64,000 nt of DNA from Cheilinus undulatus (lineage: Eukaryota > Chordata > Actinopteri > Labriformes > Labridae). Location of the stretch: assembly GCF_018320785.1 (NCBI RefSeq), contig NC_054872.1, positions 41,218,551-41,282,550 on the forward strand. The letters run 5' to 3'. Position 1 is the first letter of the stretch; the number at the start of each line of letters is the position of its first letter. Under the pieces are notes generated by a model. It was not told the DNA's origin and did no database searches. It was given only the letters and a program-made list of their open reading frames with translations. The position numbers and the translations under genes are program-made. Below, piece by piece: positions 33,577 to 46,439 of this stretch.

Positions 33577-33869
33577 TCCTGGTTCTCAACTGGTGGGTTG
33601 GGACCCAAAAGTGGGTCAAAAGACATTCTCAGTGGGTCATGGATGTGTGCCTGGGAAAAAATTGTTAAAAATTGTGTGATGTGCTTTTATTTAAGGAAAT
33701 CGCTACATCTCTTTGTTCCATTACATCTTTCAATCCGTCCCAAGTCCAAACACACGTTTTTTATTATAAAGATATTTAATTATGGTTAAAAATGTTAAGA
33801 AATGTGTGTCCTGTTCTGTCATTAAGGACATGGGAGTGGGTCCTGATACTTGACCAGTTAAGAACCACA
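33577..33869. mobile_element. hAT-type MITE
   Basis: Ends tcctggttctcaactggtgg and (inverted) ctgtggttcttaactggtca bound about 290 bp. The interior near the left end has gggacccaaaagtgggtcaa, typical of fish hAT elements. No transposase. Confidence 0.7.
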
Positions 33870-33938
33870 GATCTAATCCATACTCGTACACCATTAAAGA
33901 GTATACATGATGCAGCAACAGCATAATTTATGGAAGTC

Positions 33939-33944
33939 TTTATT
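33939..33944 (-). terminator. Candidate gpatch4 polyadenylation signal
   Basis: Minus-strand AATAAA about 610 bp after the gpatch4 stop codon. AT-rich DNA gives such hexamers by chance, so this is only a candidate. Confidence 0.35.
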
Positions 33945-34551
33945 TTCCACAAAAGGATACATATTCATATAGAGCAGTCAATTGAGGAAAAATGCAGTAA
34001 ACCATATCAGGCTGTAATTATTTGACAGTTTAGGTTAAGGTTTCAGAGTGTGGTTCCTCTCTCTGCCAACTCATCAAATCAGTGACTTGCAGGAGGTCCA
34101 AACGTGGTTCAAAGCAGCATAATTACTTAAAATATAATAATCATCAAGTACAATCACCTCATCGGCTCTGATAATCGTGAGAAAAACAGCCTTATGATAA
34201 ATCGTACAGCTGCAGGGACTGCCTGGCCCGACAATGACACATCATGATTTCACAATAATCTGATTACAGTTTTGTCCCTTGCTCTGGGGCCCTAAACTTG
34301 ATCAAAATCTATATGATAGCAAAAACATGAGGTTGTTCAACCTGGAGAAGAGGCACTGTTGTTGGATTTCATCACTACCATGAGTCTCCAGTTAATCAAA
34401 AACATTTAAATTCATTGAAAGGCCCATTTCATGTGAGAGCACAGCCGCTTTCAGATCAATGTTTGGCACGTAAGCCGTTTCAAAGTAAGGCTCACTTCCC
34501 CAAGCAGCCAAGTCAAACCTATTAATCAATAACCAAATCACTATTCAAGCA

Positions 34552-37500
34552 TTACTCTCTGGACTTCTTCTTTTTCTTCTTCTTTGGAGGAAGTGCCTCC
34601 TCGTTCACATGGTATTCTATGAATGTTATGTCCTTTTCACACTTTTTCCGCTTTTGCCTCACTGTTGATTCTTCTTCTGTAACTTCTGCTTCCTCCAGCG
34701 TCACTGTATGTATATTCTTTTCCGTCAGAGAGTCCTGGATGGGCCCTGATTGGCTGGATTCTGTGTCATTGTTCTCTTCTTCAGTGGGTTCACTCTGATG
34801 TTTGAAGGATTTTTTCTTCTTCTTCTTCTTTACTTTAGTATCAGTGTGCAACTCTGTAGTCTCCTCTGGACTCTCTGCTCTAGGTGAAGATTGTTCCTCT
34901 TCCTTCTGTTCTCTGTTGGTTTTCTTCTTTTTGTGTTGCCTCTTTGTTTTGTGTGAATCTTCTGCTTCACAATTTTCCACAGAGATAACATCCCCATCAG
35001 TGGAAACGGCATCAGTTATTTCCTCTGTTTTCTTACTGCTTTTCTTTTTCTTCTTTTTCAGTATCATGTCTGTTTTGGGATTCTCAGAGGCTTCATCACA
35101 GTTTATGTCATTTGTGCTCTCAGCAGATTTCTTCTTTTTTGTCTTTTTTCTCTGAGGTTCCTCGGCTGTCTCCTCCTGTTTCTCTTCTAACTGTGAAGTT
35201 GGTGGAGTCAATGCAATGCCCGCTGAAGGAGAAGAATTTGCTGGTTGTTTCTTCTTGCCGTACTTAGCCATGAACTCGGCTTCCTGCTGCTCCAGCCGGG
35301 CTAACTTGGCACTCATGGTCAAACCGTGCCTGGCTCCTCTGCAAAACAGAACAAAAAAAAAAAAAGCATGAAAAACTAGATCATGCTTTCAAAGCTTAAC
35401 GAGTCTTGAAATCGTACAAAAAAATGTCCTTCTTTATAGCCCAGTCAGTGATATATTACTGTCATTTTAAAATATTTCTTTAAGAACCAAGATTAATTTG
35501 GTGAATTTCTTTTGAGGAAATTCAGTCTTAATGCTCTTTTCCCCAGAAACAAGTCCTTAAAAACACACATGCATGCACACAACTTCAATGAATGAACTTA
35601 CTTATGAGCTGTACGTCCTCCACAGGCCTTCATCAGATCCTTATCAGAAAGCCTGTAGGATTAAAATCAATAAAGTAATTTCTAACCAAAACCAGAGAGC
35701 AATGATTAGCTGAAATAGGCATTAATATCTAGAGATGGATTGGATAATAATGGAAAAAAATGTGGGAGGAACAAAAAATCTATAATCTGGCAGAAAATAT
35801 GTCTCAAAAGAAAGTAATTATAAAAGGTGAAGTTTGAATGTTCTTACTTGATGGTGCTGGAGAGATCTAATCTCTGGTCCTCCTCGTCGTCAGAGCTGCT
35901 GCTGTCCTCGGAGTTTGAGGCCTTTGGCTCCGGCTGCTCCTGACCAGACAGCAGTGTGGCCGACTGAGACAAGCAAAGGGAAAGAAAAGGAATCAGGATC
36001 AGTCTGAGAGTGTTTTAACTTGTTCAGTTTTTATTCAGTATTTTTTAACTCTCAATTTACAATCAGTTGGCCTGAAAGGACAAGGGCACATGTTTTTTCA
36101 GAATGTTTTTTTTTTTACAAAAATATACCCATATATACATAAATTCTGAATCTTGTTACTTATCTGGGAGAAACCCATCATGGTGGCATGTATTAACAAG
36201 CAAAAAACAGGAAGAAAGATGCAAATATCAAAATAATACAGCTGAGTTATCCCTGTCTATAAAAGGAAGCGATAATCTATTATCAAAGCAAAATATTTTG
36301 TTACTCCAGGTTTCTCCTGTAAGGATTTTGAGAATCACAATGTTCAATAGGTATCTGCCAAATCCTGTTATTTTCTTTAGGAAGATTGCCCTAAAAAAAT
36401 GTCCAATGATCTGTTGCATGACTGTACCTCTTGTGCTTCTTTAGGTATCTCCAGAAAATATAAACATGACCTGCCTCATCACACCTACAATCCCTCCAAC
36501 ATTTACATGTCTCAGATGCGCAATATTTTATTTTATTTTTAATTTAAACTCAGATTTAATTCATTTAATCACTTATCCCATTTTATTTTGATATAATTTG
36601 TCGTATTCCCTCTACCCTTTGTGTAAAATTCTATTCAACATTTTGAGGATAAGTCTGGTGGAGCTCTACTTTTCCTCAGTCAAAAAAATATGACAAGCGT
36701 TTAAGAGATAGTATGCTCAAAACCTTGTATTTCTCTGTTGACTTGTCCTTGATCACTGAATATCCACTGATAATCGATAGGGATGTGACAAGATCATGTT
36801 CCACGAGACCTCGCGAGATCAAAACGTCACGAGATGTCTCGTCAAGGTGAAAATCATCTCGGGAGATCAGTATTGCCCAGGCACCAGGAGCAGCAGCTCT
36901 CCTGACAGAAAACAATACCAAACTGGAAATTGTAAAATATCATTAAGATGCCCTGGACTTATAAAAATCGTTGGCAGGTGAGCTAATCATCATAACTGTG
37001 AAAAGATCAAATGCTGCTGCTGGAAACCTTTACAGGCTCTGCGAGTTCGTGTATGTGCGCAGTTTTAAATACGGATGTCCTTAAAGAGGATAAGAAATAG
37101 TTTTATTTTACTGATGCATCTCTTTTTATTTCAGTCTATTGTAAACAGTTTTAAAGTACTTTCAAAATAATCTTAATGCTTTTATTATCATTATTGTAAA
37201 TGTAGCAGTGAGTGCATAGTGTAGTAAAATAAAAATGTGGTAGACTATTAAAATGAAAGGTCTGATCTGAAGAGCATTTAAATGCACAGTGTGAGTCAGA
37301 CTTAGACAAGACAAACTATGTGTAAGCATTGATAGCCTATTCAGTACAACAGGAGTTAGCTTAAACATTTCTGAATAGACCTGCACGCTTTGCAATTATG
37401 ACTTTCAGCCCTATAAAAGCACATATTTTCCACTCATAGCTATATTTCCCCCCCCCAAAAAAGTGTAAAATCTCGTCTCATCTCGTGGGCCCAAATCTTG

Positions 37501-38604
37501 ACTCGTCTTGGTAGATAAGCTTCTCGTCACACCCCTAATATTCAACACTCATTCAAGAACATCAAAACATTCTACCTTGACAAAGCGTCCATAGAGTTTG
37601 GCTTTATCTAACGCTGCTTTCCGTGGCTTTTTATTGGAGATCATTCCTTCCTCTTCATCTTCCTCCACCGTCTTCTTTAGCTTGATACCATTCTGCATCA
37701 CAAAAATACCGAGACAGTACTTTAACTTCTCTCACAGGCTGAACCAGCTAATTACACTTATACAAGGAGAGGATTAACAAAACAGGTTAAAAGGCTGTTC
37801 AAATATTGTTACTTTAAAGTGACTTAAGACTTAGTTCAATGGGGCTTTGTTCAAAGTTTTAAGGATGTAAAGAGAGCCAAACATCAAATCAAGTCTAGCG
37901 TGTAGATAAACACAGACACATTTATAATCGAAGGAGAGGAATTTTAACTGTTCACATACAGAAATAAACTAGTGACTGATGCAAGTTATAGACTTATCTG
38001 AAGCAAGTCAATTTTGTTTAACTTGTAATAAAAGAAAAACAAATTACCCACAGAAAGATTGCTTGTCTAAATTCTGAATTTAAGGTAGGAACTAACGCAA
38101 GCTCTGAAGGTCAGACTCACCTGATCAGACTCCACCTGCAGACTGGAGGAGGCTTTATTAAAGACATGATCCCACCAGTGGAAAGTGAATTGCTCCCCTT
38201 CCTTATGGCCCACCTAGAAGTGATGAGCAACACATGAGTCTAAAAACTAACTTCTACAGAAAAAAACCCCAGAACAAACCTCTAATAGCAACTGTACAAA
38301 ATCAGATTAAGCTGCATTAATCCACTGATATGACAGCATAAAAGCAGAGGTCACTTACCCCTCCTTTGTTGCATTTCACCTTGACTTTGATAGCCTCTGA
38401 GATGCCATTCTCAGCTCGCCCCAGTCCTTTACCTGAAGGCAGCAGGGACTGAATAAAGCATCTGCAGCTGGGTCTTGCACCTTATAATCATCTCATTCAT
38501 GAACAAAAGCATCAGATGGTCTTACCGTGTTCCCAGCCATGACGCAGGAGCTGCTGCTCGGCAAACTTCAAGCCACGACTTTTCTCTTGAACAACTTCAG
38601 CCAT
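34552..38604 (-). CDS. gpatch4: G-patch domain-containing protein 4
   Basis: Coding exons on the minus strand in reading order: 38604-38526, 38432-38359, 38213-38121, 37692-37576, 35963-35848, 35652-35602 and 35338-34552; 1317 bp including the stop, 438 residues, all with GT/AG borders and phase kept. The amino end carries the G-patch (about 9-55; KFAEQQLLRHGWEHGKGLG then AENGI), followed by FHWWDHVFNKA, which matches GPATCH4 proteins (about 446 residues in human). An acidic serine stretch (SEDSSSSDDEEDQ) and the conserved GGRTAHKGARHGLTMSAKL motif come next. The last exon (about 260 residues) is a highly charged tail with many poly-lysine blocks, as usual in this nucleolar family. G-patch proteins generally bind or activate DEAH-box RNA helicases. 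The start ATG sits two bases into an exon that follows a likely 5' UTR intron. The gene converges with lectin receptor 2. Confidence 0.95.
36778..37537. mobile_element. MITE with TAGGGRTGTGAC ends in a gpatch4 intron
   Basis: Ends tagggatgtgacaagatcat and (inverted) taggggtgtgacgagaagct. Both inner flanks are rich in tctcg/cgaga units (cctcgcgagatc, aaaatctcgtctc). 760 bp, no coding sequence. It lies between gpatch4 exons 4 and 5, about 40 bp from exon 4. hAT-like by inference. Confidence 0.7.
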
Positions 38605-39787
38605 TCCTCGAAAGACAGTTAAAATACCTGGCGTGAAAAATGACAATTGACACTGAGACACTGCAGTCATCCATATCCTGAGGTTCTTTGTCTAAATGCA
38701 CATTGAGATTTTAAGTGCTTTTACATTCAGCTTATGCTGGTTAAAAATGCAGCTGGAAAAGTATGTGGTAAAGTATCTGACAAATTGTTATGCCTTGAGG
38801 CAGTGCTTTTTTATGCATTTACACTAAAATATAAGGATACTTCCTAGAAAATATGGCAGAAACAGAGACTTATTTTACCTTACAACAACTATGCTGCTTC
38901 TTAGTTTGTCATTAATTTAGAGCATCTGACGTCCTACTTTCAAAAGTTTGCGATGAATTAAAAAAGTACAGGATAGGAAGACTTTGAAATTTCAGAACTA
39001 GCGTGTCTTCTCATTCCAAAATATGCTGTACAATTATAAAACGCAGTGTAGAAAGAACAAAACAAGCTCAGTCACAAAAAGGTTTCAAAATCCTGACAAC
39101 AGTAGATACATAAACATGAATGCTAAAGACTAGCGCTGTATTTGGAAACAAAAAAACAAAACAAAACAAAACGAAAAACACAAATCCTTTGACATGACTG
39201 CCTACCATACCAAAAGCAGATGGTTAATGCAAAATTTTACTACATTTGTGAATGTTACAGCATTATGGTCTTAACTGATATCCAGTTTAAACAGCTAGAT
39301 GGCTGGGACCACTTATAGATATTAAGTAAAACCATCTCAGTGTTGTTTACAATGATTCACTGACATTGAATCTAGAGCTTTGCCGCCTTCCAAGTAGCAA
39401 TATTTGATAGGAACATCTAAAACAACCATAAACAAAGCAGCAGTTTCTGTCTACCCTTATTATGGTCTAACCTACTTTACTGCACATTTGAAAGGGACAC
39501 AACCTGTCCTATTAGAACGAGTCTGCCATGTACAGTCAATGCAGACATCTATTTGTACTTTTTAGCCTCCGTATAAAGCACTTGCATCTGCATATTTGCA
39601 TTCCTCAGAATAACCTCCTTCTTTTATTGTCGGGCTTTCTCCCCTTAATTTGACAGGACAGAGGTGATGCTAACGGTTAGCATAAAGCTAAAAGTTTAAC
39701 ACCGGTTGTCTTTCACAGATAGTCGTCTACGAGCAGATAACTCTTTACCACATAATGCGAACATTTTACTAACAAAATTAAAACATA

Positions 39788-39930
39788 CCTCTAGGCGTCT
39801 TGTGGAATTAAATGGACATCATAAAAACAGAAGGACAAAGAAAAAAACTGTCTTTAAATGCCGCAGGACTCGATATCCATGCGGTTCAGAGCAGGCTGAC
39901 ATGTCACCGGAAATACGTCGGAATAACTAA
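39788..39930 (-). other. gpatch4: Probable gpatch4 5' noncoding exon and promoter
   Basis: On the minus strand a GT donor (AGAG|gtatgt) ends a short exon at about 39788, 1.2 kb upstream of the gpatch4 start exon, whose own acceptor lies just before the ATG. Sequence to the right has several CpGs and could be the promoter. The exon's 5' end is not determined; the noncoding exon is inferred from the splice site and family structure. Confidence 0.4.
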
Positions 39931-40500
39931 CTCCGCCTCCTTTTTCTTCTTCTCGGGCTGATATTGCAGTAGAAGTTTTGGCGCTACTAGGCAACAAGGC
40001 TATAAAAGTAGGCTGAAATTAAATTCTACAAGGAGCATTAATATAGCCTTTGTTACTCAACCATGCAGTACAAGTGAACTAGACAATGGACAAAAAATAC
40101 TACCAAGAATGCCCTGTCAATTACATCCTGGTAGACCAATCATTCTGCTGTTTGGTCAATAAAGAAGTAACCATCAAACTTTGTTAACTGTTAATTATGA
40201 ATCAAGAAATTTATAAAAGTCTGTATTGGCTGACTGCATACACAGCAAAATAACCTGTGAATTGTAGAGCAGTAAATGTGTGTGTAGTAGACTTTTAATT
40301 TAACTTTAGTTCGTTTTTTCCAGAGTAGCTGTACTTCTTCTTGAGTAGGTTATTACACAGTAACATGCAAGAGAATGATTCCACATCACAACCCCAAAAC
40401 AGCTGTTTTTACTTTATTACAGGGATGTGACCTTACCTGAAAACTCTGGTTGGGGATCAATATTGTCATGTTGTTATTGCCATTAAGGAAAGTTCATATT
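39931..40500. other. Intergenic, nothing recognised
   Basis: Beyond the gpatch4 promoter; no gene or delimitable repeat seen. Confidence 0.4.
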
Positions 40501-40509
40501 TTAAATGTG

Positions 40510-41040
40510 CAAATCATAAGGCTGGGCAATTAATTCCATTTTTTAAATCAAATTACAATATGGCCTATTGCATTGCAACTAGAAGGTGCAATACTTCTTT
40601 GACCTGAAATGTGTGTTTCATGCCATTTTTTGAGGCAGAGATGTTCTGCTCTACAAATAATGCAAACACTGAAGCATTTTTTTTTTTTTTGGAAAATTTT
40701 GCAAAAAAAAATCTTAAAAAATCTTTAAATGAAACAAATCAGACAATTTAGTTCTGAGATCAAAGTAGATCAATAAAGATATGCAATTAATACATTCATT
40801 CATGCATCGTGTTATGTCATCCTCACATGCCAGGCCTACAGGAAAGAACAGTTTATGTTTAATAAATTTTATCTTGTGTTGGCTATATTATATAGAATGA
40901 TTTATTGTGTGTGTTTGCTAAAAAAAAATACATAAGATGAGGAACTTAAAAATGATTGATGTTGCATGTCAAATTGCTAATGTAATATTGAAAAAAATCA
41001 CTATTAGGTTATTTTACCAAATTGTTCAGTCCTTGTAGGT
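40510..41040. repeat. Dispersed repeat sharing sequence with 54,015-54,500
   Basis: Begins aaggctgggcaattaattcc and continues through aaggtgcaatacttctttga and cctgaaatgtgtgt. The copy at 54,015 has aggctgggcaattaaatcaa, gggtgcaacatttgtttgac and cctgaaatgtgagt. Probably a nonautonomous DNA transposon; ends are not defined. Confidence 0.6.
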
Positions 41041-41064
41041 ACTCAGAATTTAAAATAAACTTTA

Positions 41065-41290
41065 AATTGAATTATTACCTCCACCAAGGAGGTCATGTGA
41101 TCGGGTGGGTTTGTTTGTTTGTTCATTTGTTTGTTCGTTTGTTTGTTAGCAGCATAACTCAAAAAGTCATGGACGGATTTTCATGAAATTTTCGGGAAAT
41201 GTCAGAAATGGCATAAGGAAGAACTGGTTAGATTTTGGGACTGATCCGAATCACTGTCTGGATCCAGGAATGTTTTTAAAGGATTCTTGA
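41065..41290. repeat. Dispersed repeat beginning CCTCCACCAAGGAGGT
   Basis: Contains cctccaccaaggaggtcatg, a (gttt)n run and cggattttcatgaaattttc, the order of a repeat found widely in fish. Class is not determined. No gene nearby. Confidence 0.55.
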
Positions 41291-43871
41291 CTATTAGCTG
41301 TATTTTTTTTTACTGTATTACAATAGCTGTGTAAGTTTCTTCTGTAGGCTAATAGGTCATATAATAATAAAAAAGGCCATGTCGTTCTTGTTTTCTTAGC
41401 TAGGGAAAATAAAGGTGAAAGTGGTAGGTGTTAGCTGCAGAAAACTGATTTTTTAATGAACATCAACATGAATTTCTACACCTATTCCCTAGAATCAGAC
41501 AGCTGTCTGTGCTCTGAAACACATTAAAAACTGAATACATTGATCTGATCTCCTATGTTGCTTTATTCTCAAGGAAATATTGAGCACATTTTGCCCTGTC
41601 TCTTGTCCCTATTGCTTGTGTAGACCAGATCAGAGGTTATAGCCTTAAAACACCAACAGATGGCGGCATTTCACTCCAGAAAATGTTTAAAAAGCAGCAT
41701 ATGGTTACGTCATTATCCCAGGTACAGCATATAATGCTGTTTACATAAACACACAATGTCCTAAAATGACTTAAATAAGCCACAGTAAATTATAGGTTAT
41801 CAGAAGATCTTTACTGCAAAGGCAAAAATAAATCTATGGCTGCACTCCTCTCTCCAGGGTCTCCCCCTGCTCACTACCTGTCAGATAGAAATATGTCAGA
41901 CTTAAAACAGAATGAGGCCTAGTTAAAAAGAACAGAAGAAGAGATTTAAAATCTAGCATGTGCATTGTTATCTGTGATTTAATGTCATTATTTACCCTCA
42001 AATGACCCTACAATGTTAAATTAAACTTGCTCTGTGCTGTTCTCAAGTGTTGTCTGTCCACTCTTCCACCTTTTTATTTACATCATTTGTTGATGCAATC
42101 TGCATATATAACTGTGAGTGAACTCCATTGCCATTATGGTTTGGATTTTTTTGGATACTGTTTGTTCAGGTGTTTGAAAAAAAGTCATATCCAGGAACTT
42201 TCAAGGACAAAGAAAGTAAAAAATGATGTCATCCCCCTCAGTCAGACTGCTGGTCAGCCCCGTTGTGTCCTGCAGGAAACGGTTTTATTTCCCTCTGCTC
42301 TGGTTTCCGGGCAGTGAGGATGTTACTCCTGCAGCTCTCCATCCATGAGTTGTTTATCTGTGTCAACACACAGCAGGGGGGGGGGCTCAAACACCCATCC
42401 TGCACAGGCTGGTTATCATGGTTGGCCTACTGTTTTGGAGGAAATCCACTGACCGCTGTCTGCAGAGGCTGACTGACAGACAAATATCTCACTGAGGTTA
42501 ATACACAGCTGTCTGTGAGAAGAATGTGTGAAAGACAGGAAACAAGGGTTTCTTTTTAAGTTGTTTTATGGGCTTAACCACTTAATTCCAGTTATTTGGC
42601 ATGTCCTGGTGTACATAAATTCATTTTAAAACTCAAGTTTGCCCCTTTGCGGCAGCAGTACCGATCCAACATGACACTGTCTCTAAAATTTCAAAGGAAT
42701 TATTCCCTATTTTGATGTGGAAGATCTTAAATCTCTTTCACAAAGCCTCAGCCTCAACCCAGTCTTTAACTTTGGGATGAACTAGAACAGAATAATTAGC
42801 CAGATTTATCACCCAGCATGGCTGTTAGATCTTGCTGATCTCCTTGTGGCTAAATAGGAGTGACTTTGACAAGCAGAGAATCAAAATCTTGTTGAAAGAA
42901 GAGTTGGATGCTCAGTAATCAAAACAGCTGAATCAGCTGTCTGCACACATTTGGCTAATCCATCATAATTCTTATGCGTTGTGTTTTTCTTAAAATCAAT
43001 GAGGTTTGGCAGAGAATCAACACTTCAAACAGCTTCTGGGTCAACTTAAATTAAATTCAGTAGATATTAATCAGACTTCTGAGTGTTTTTACTTCTCAAA
43101 CTAAGGGTGCGACCATAAAGTTAAGATTACACTCTCTAAAACACAGACCTGCTCAAGCAGCAGATCATTTGCTTTGTGCAGATGAAGACAAGCAGGTCGG
43201 TGTATCCGTCTCTTTAATGTGAAGCCAATGCAACAAGCTGGAAACAGCTTTGGTAATCAGCCTCAGATTTCAAGAAGAAAAGTCCAGCATGCTCTCCCCC
43301 TTACAGCCAAATATTTTCCATCTGTCACTCTGGTCATTGTGCTGTTTTTCAATGAATATGTCAAAGCTCACATAAGTAACTTCTGGTTGTGTAAAATCTG
43401 GTGTCCCAACCTCATCTGGCTTCATTATAATAGTCAAATGTACAGTCTCACTCACTGTGAATATTTGCTGTGGAGAATTTAAAAGACTTTTTCCCTGGTA
43501 AGCTGTTCCTAATCATCTGACACCCACCAAGGGTTGTCAGCAGTCTAGTTCTAGATCAAAACTAAATTGGTTTGTTCCGAGTAGGACCCCCCTCATCCAA
43601 TATATCGACACAACTTCTCTGCAATCACAAGACGACTCTTTACTGCTCGGCGATCACCTCTGTCATCACATGCTGATCACATCCATCAAGAAACAGCATC
43701 AAAAATCCCACCGGAGCATTTTTTGTTCATTGATGGTACTGTTTACTTGCGTTGTGGTGTACGAGTAAAGATAGTAAAACAACAAACAAGAAAGCCTTGG
43801 CAGCTAAAACAAGCAAAGAAGATGACGGTTGAGCTAGTCACTGGCCACTAAATAAAGGCTTTCTGCTACAG
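41291..43871. other. Intergenic, nothing recognised
   Basis: About 2.6 kb without an exon, RNA gene or delimitable repeat that I can support. It contains a G10 homopolymer run at about 42,376. Confidence 0.4.
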
Positions 43872-44497
43872 CATGAGTCATCAACTCCATTCACACAAGG
43901 GCCAGCTTCTTCTTGACAGACACAGTGGGGGCCGGGCTTTTAAATAAATTAAACTAAAATCAATAATTTGGTTGAATTGACATATTCTTGTAAAAATATC
44001 ATTACTTTTAAAAATGAATGGAACTTTTAGCTTTAAATAGTGAGGCAATATACTTATCACCTATACTGAAGCCAGCCACAAGGGGACGATTGAAAAATTT
44101 TAGCTACATATTTCTGGAGCCTTCTTGATGTCTATCACTGACTTTGATTCTAATAAGCTGTGTCCTGCTTGGTCAAATACACATGCAGGAAACAGATCTT
44201 TTGTGTAGGTTATCAAAAAGGAAAATTTCACTCTCAAAGTGCCTTTAACGCAGCTTTAATCAAGACAGCAAGTATTATTTGACTGTGCAAAATTACAGAA
44301 ATACAATACCTATTTGCTTCTTGTTTGAAAAGTCGCTCAACTGAAGGTTTTCCTCAAACTTTCTTTTTTAAAGTTAAACAATAGTATGCCATATTTTTTC
44401 CTTCACAAATTTTCTGAATTTAATTATCCATCGAGGGCCAGATGGGAAGCCACTGGGGGCCTGATGTGGCCCCCAGGCCTCCAGTTGATGATCACTG
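43872..44497. mobile_element. hAT MITE with perfect 8-bp target-site duplication
   Basis: Direct repeats tgctacag at 43,864-43,871 and 44,498-44,505 flank 626 bp whose ends are catgagtcatcaactcc and (inverted) cagtgatcatcaactgg. Interior flanks are rich in GGCC (ggggccgggc; ggcccccaggcc). 8-bp duplications and CAGTG-type ends identify hAT. No transposase. Confidence 0.85.
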
Positions 44498-45890
44498 TGC
44501 TACAGAGATGCACAAGGAGGCCACACTTGCAAAAGCTGCAAGTAGTAGCAGCAAGAGGTCCAAGAATGCAATTACTTTCCTCTAGATTTATATTTCAGTA
44601 ATGCAGTGACAGGATAAACCGCTTTCAGTCAGGGTTTCATTCACTGTCATGTGTCAAATGTTCAGTTACACTCTTTTGACCTGCTGTGCCAAAACACGGC
44701 GAACTTGGTAAGTTCAGGTTATTCAGGCAATAGTTCAGGTATTGTAGACATATCTATTTTATTGCTAAAGCTGGTGCAGAAAAGGTAGGCACAAATGTTA
44801 ATGCAAGAAAGTTGTAAGATAGGCTACCTGAATTTAAGTACAGACTACCTCTATGTAAGTCAGACAAAGCAGTGAGAGCACTGGCTGAAGTAACTCCAAT
44901 TTTACTTTCTGATAAAATATTTATTTGTAAAAACACCATTCTGAATATTGGCGATTTTGCCATTAGGAAAAAAGTTAGTTTCCTTAGCTTTAGCTATGTT
45001 AGCTATATAGATCTGTTGTCTACGTAGCTCTGTTATCTGTAGCTAAGTTAGCTTTGACAACATGAGCATTAGCTTATTAGCCACTGCTCACTAGCTACAC
45101 AGATAACGTAGATATGTAGCTTACATAGCTGAACTGTGATCCTAGCTTTATCAATCTATCAGTTTATTAACAAATCATTAAAATACAATACAATCCATCA
45201 TGATACTTCATTAAAAAACTCATTTGTTCAAAGGGACTCCTGAGAAGCTATGTAGAGCTTTTAAATGGGGCCCAGACATAGTTATACATTTACAGATAAC
45301 ATTCAAAACACTATACACAATTACAGATTCAAACACTATTCCTAGCTTTAGCTTAACCTGACATGTCAGATGGATTTGTTTCCCACATCCATCTGGGAAA
45401 GCTTCAATAGGAAATGTTTGAGAAAAGGCAGAGGCTTTGAAAAAAACTCGGAGTATGGTTGGGTGAACATTCTGTCTGTCACGTCTCTACGGGCCAATCA
45501 GAGCAACTGAAAGTACCGATTGGTCCTGTCACTTTCTAACCGTGCCTAAACGGTTCAGATGGGAGCTTTGCAAGATGGATTCACCAGTGAGAAACAAGGA
45601 AATGGGCATATCCATCTGCTTTGCAAGGTTAGCTTTAGCTATGTTAGCGGCATAGCTCTGTTATCGATGTAGCTCTGTTAGCGGCTATTAGAGCTACTTA
45701 AGTGACACTGGCTGTGCAGGAATGTTTCCATGGAGGACAAGCTTTTTTTCCTGACTGCAGACTGTTTACTCATTTTTACCTCCTACCTTTTCTATTTTTT
45801 TTTTTTTTTTTTACATTTTTTAATCCTGTTTTGAAGGCCAGGTTTTTTTTTTAAATAAGCTTAGGCATCAAGTGTAGAACTTTTCACTAC

Positions 45891-45891
<1 letters not shown>

Positions 45892-45926
<35 letters not shown>

Positions 45927-45935
45927 CTGTCTAAT
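45892..45935. repeat. (TATC)n microsatellite
   Basis: About ten copies of ctat/tatc in a row, preceded at about 45,798 by a run of T. Simple tandem repeat. Confidence 0.95.
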
Positions 45936-46059
45936 AAACCATATTTTTCCACCTGTAAGAGTCCTTTCCTGAGTTTTCCATCATGTATTATCCCACTGGA
46001 CCATTTATCCCCCAAAATTCCTGCCAGAAAACATAAACTTAGACATCAAGGTTTCAGGC

Positions 46060-46431
46060 CCCATGAAGACAAAACAACACTACCTCTACCTTCTCCTTGA
46101 CCTCCCTGATTCTCCTCTCTGCTTCATCCCTTCTTCTTTTTCTCCTCCTCCTCCTCCTCAGCCTCCTCTCTGTCACTCTTTTTCCACTTTCTTTGGCTTC
46201 ACTTCAGGACCCTCCCCCGTCAGATGCGACTGCTCTCTTTCTCTCTCTGTTTTCTCTTCTGAATGTTTACACCGCTGAAGATTTTTCTAAGTGTTGACGT
46301 TTCCACATGTCTGCAGCTGGGATGAACCGTTAAACTAAAACACCGTTTATTCGTCTTCGTTTGGTCTTTTTTGGAAAGTTGGCGTCTCTCTCTGCGATAA
46401 GAGGACAGATTCATCCTGGAGTTCTCGGCTG
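46060..46431 (+). other. Candidate promoter and 5' noncoding exon of an unidentified plus-strand gene
   Basis: A pyrimidine-rich, CpG-containing stretch runs into a purine/CpG-richer block ending at a strong donor pair (CTG|gtaagg and AAG|gtgagt near 46431-46438). This resembles a first, untranslated exon followed by a long intron. No coding exon that I recognise follows before 64,000, so the gene, if real, continues to the right. I cannot name it. Confidence 0.3.
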
Positions 46432-46439
46432 GTAAGGTG

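Noticed and set aside
34802-35155. 117-codon plus-strand frame rich in F, S and C
   Set aside because: It is the complement of the lysine-rich last exon of gpatch4.
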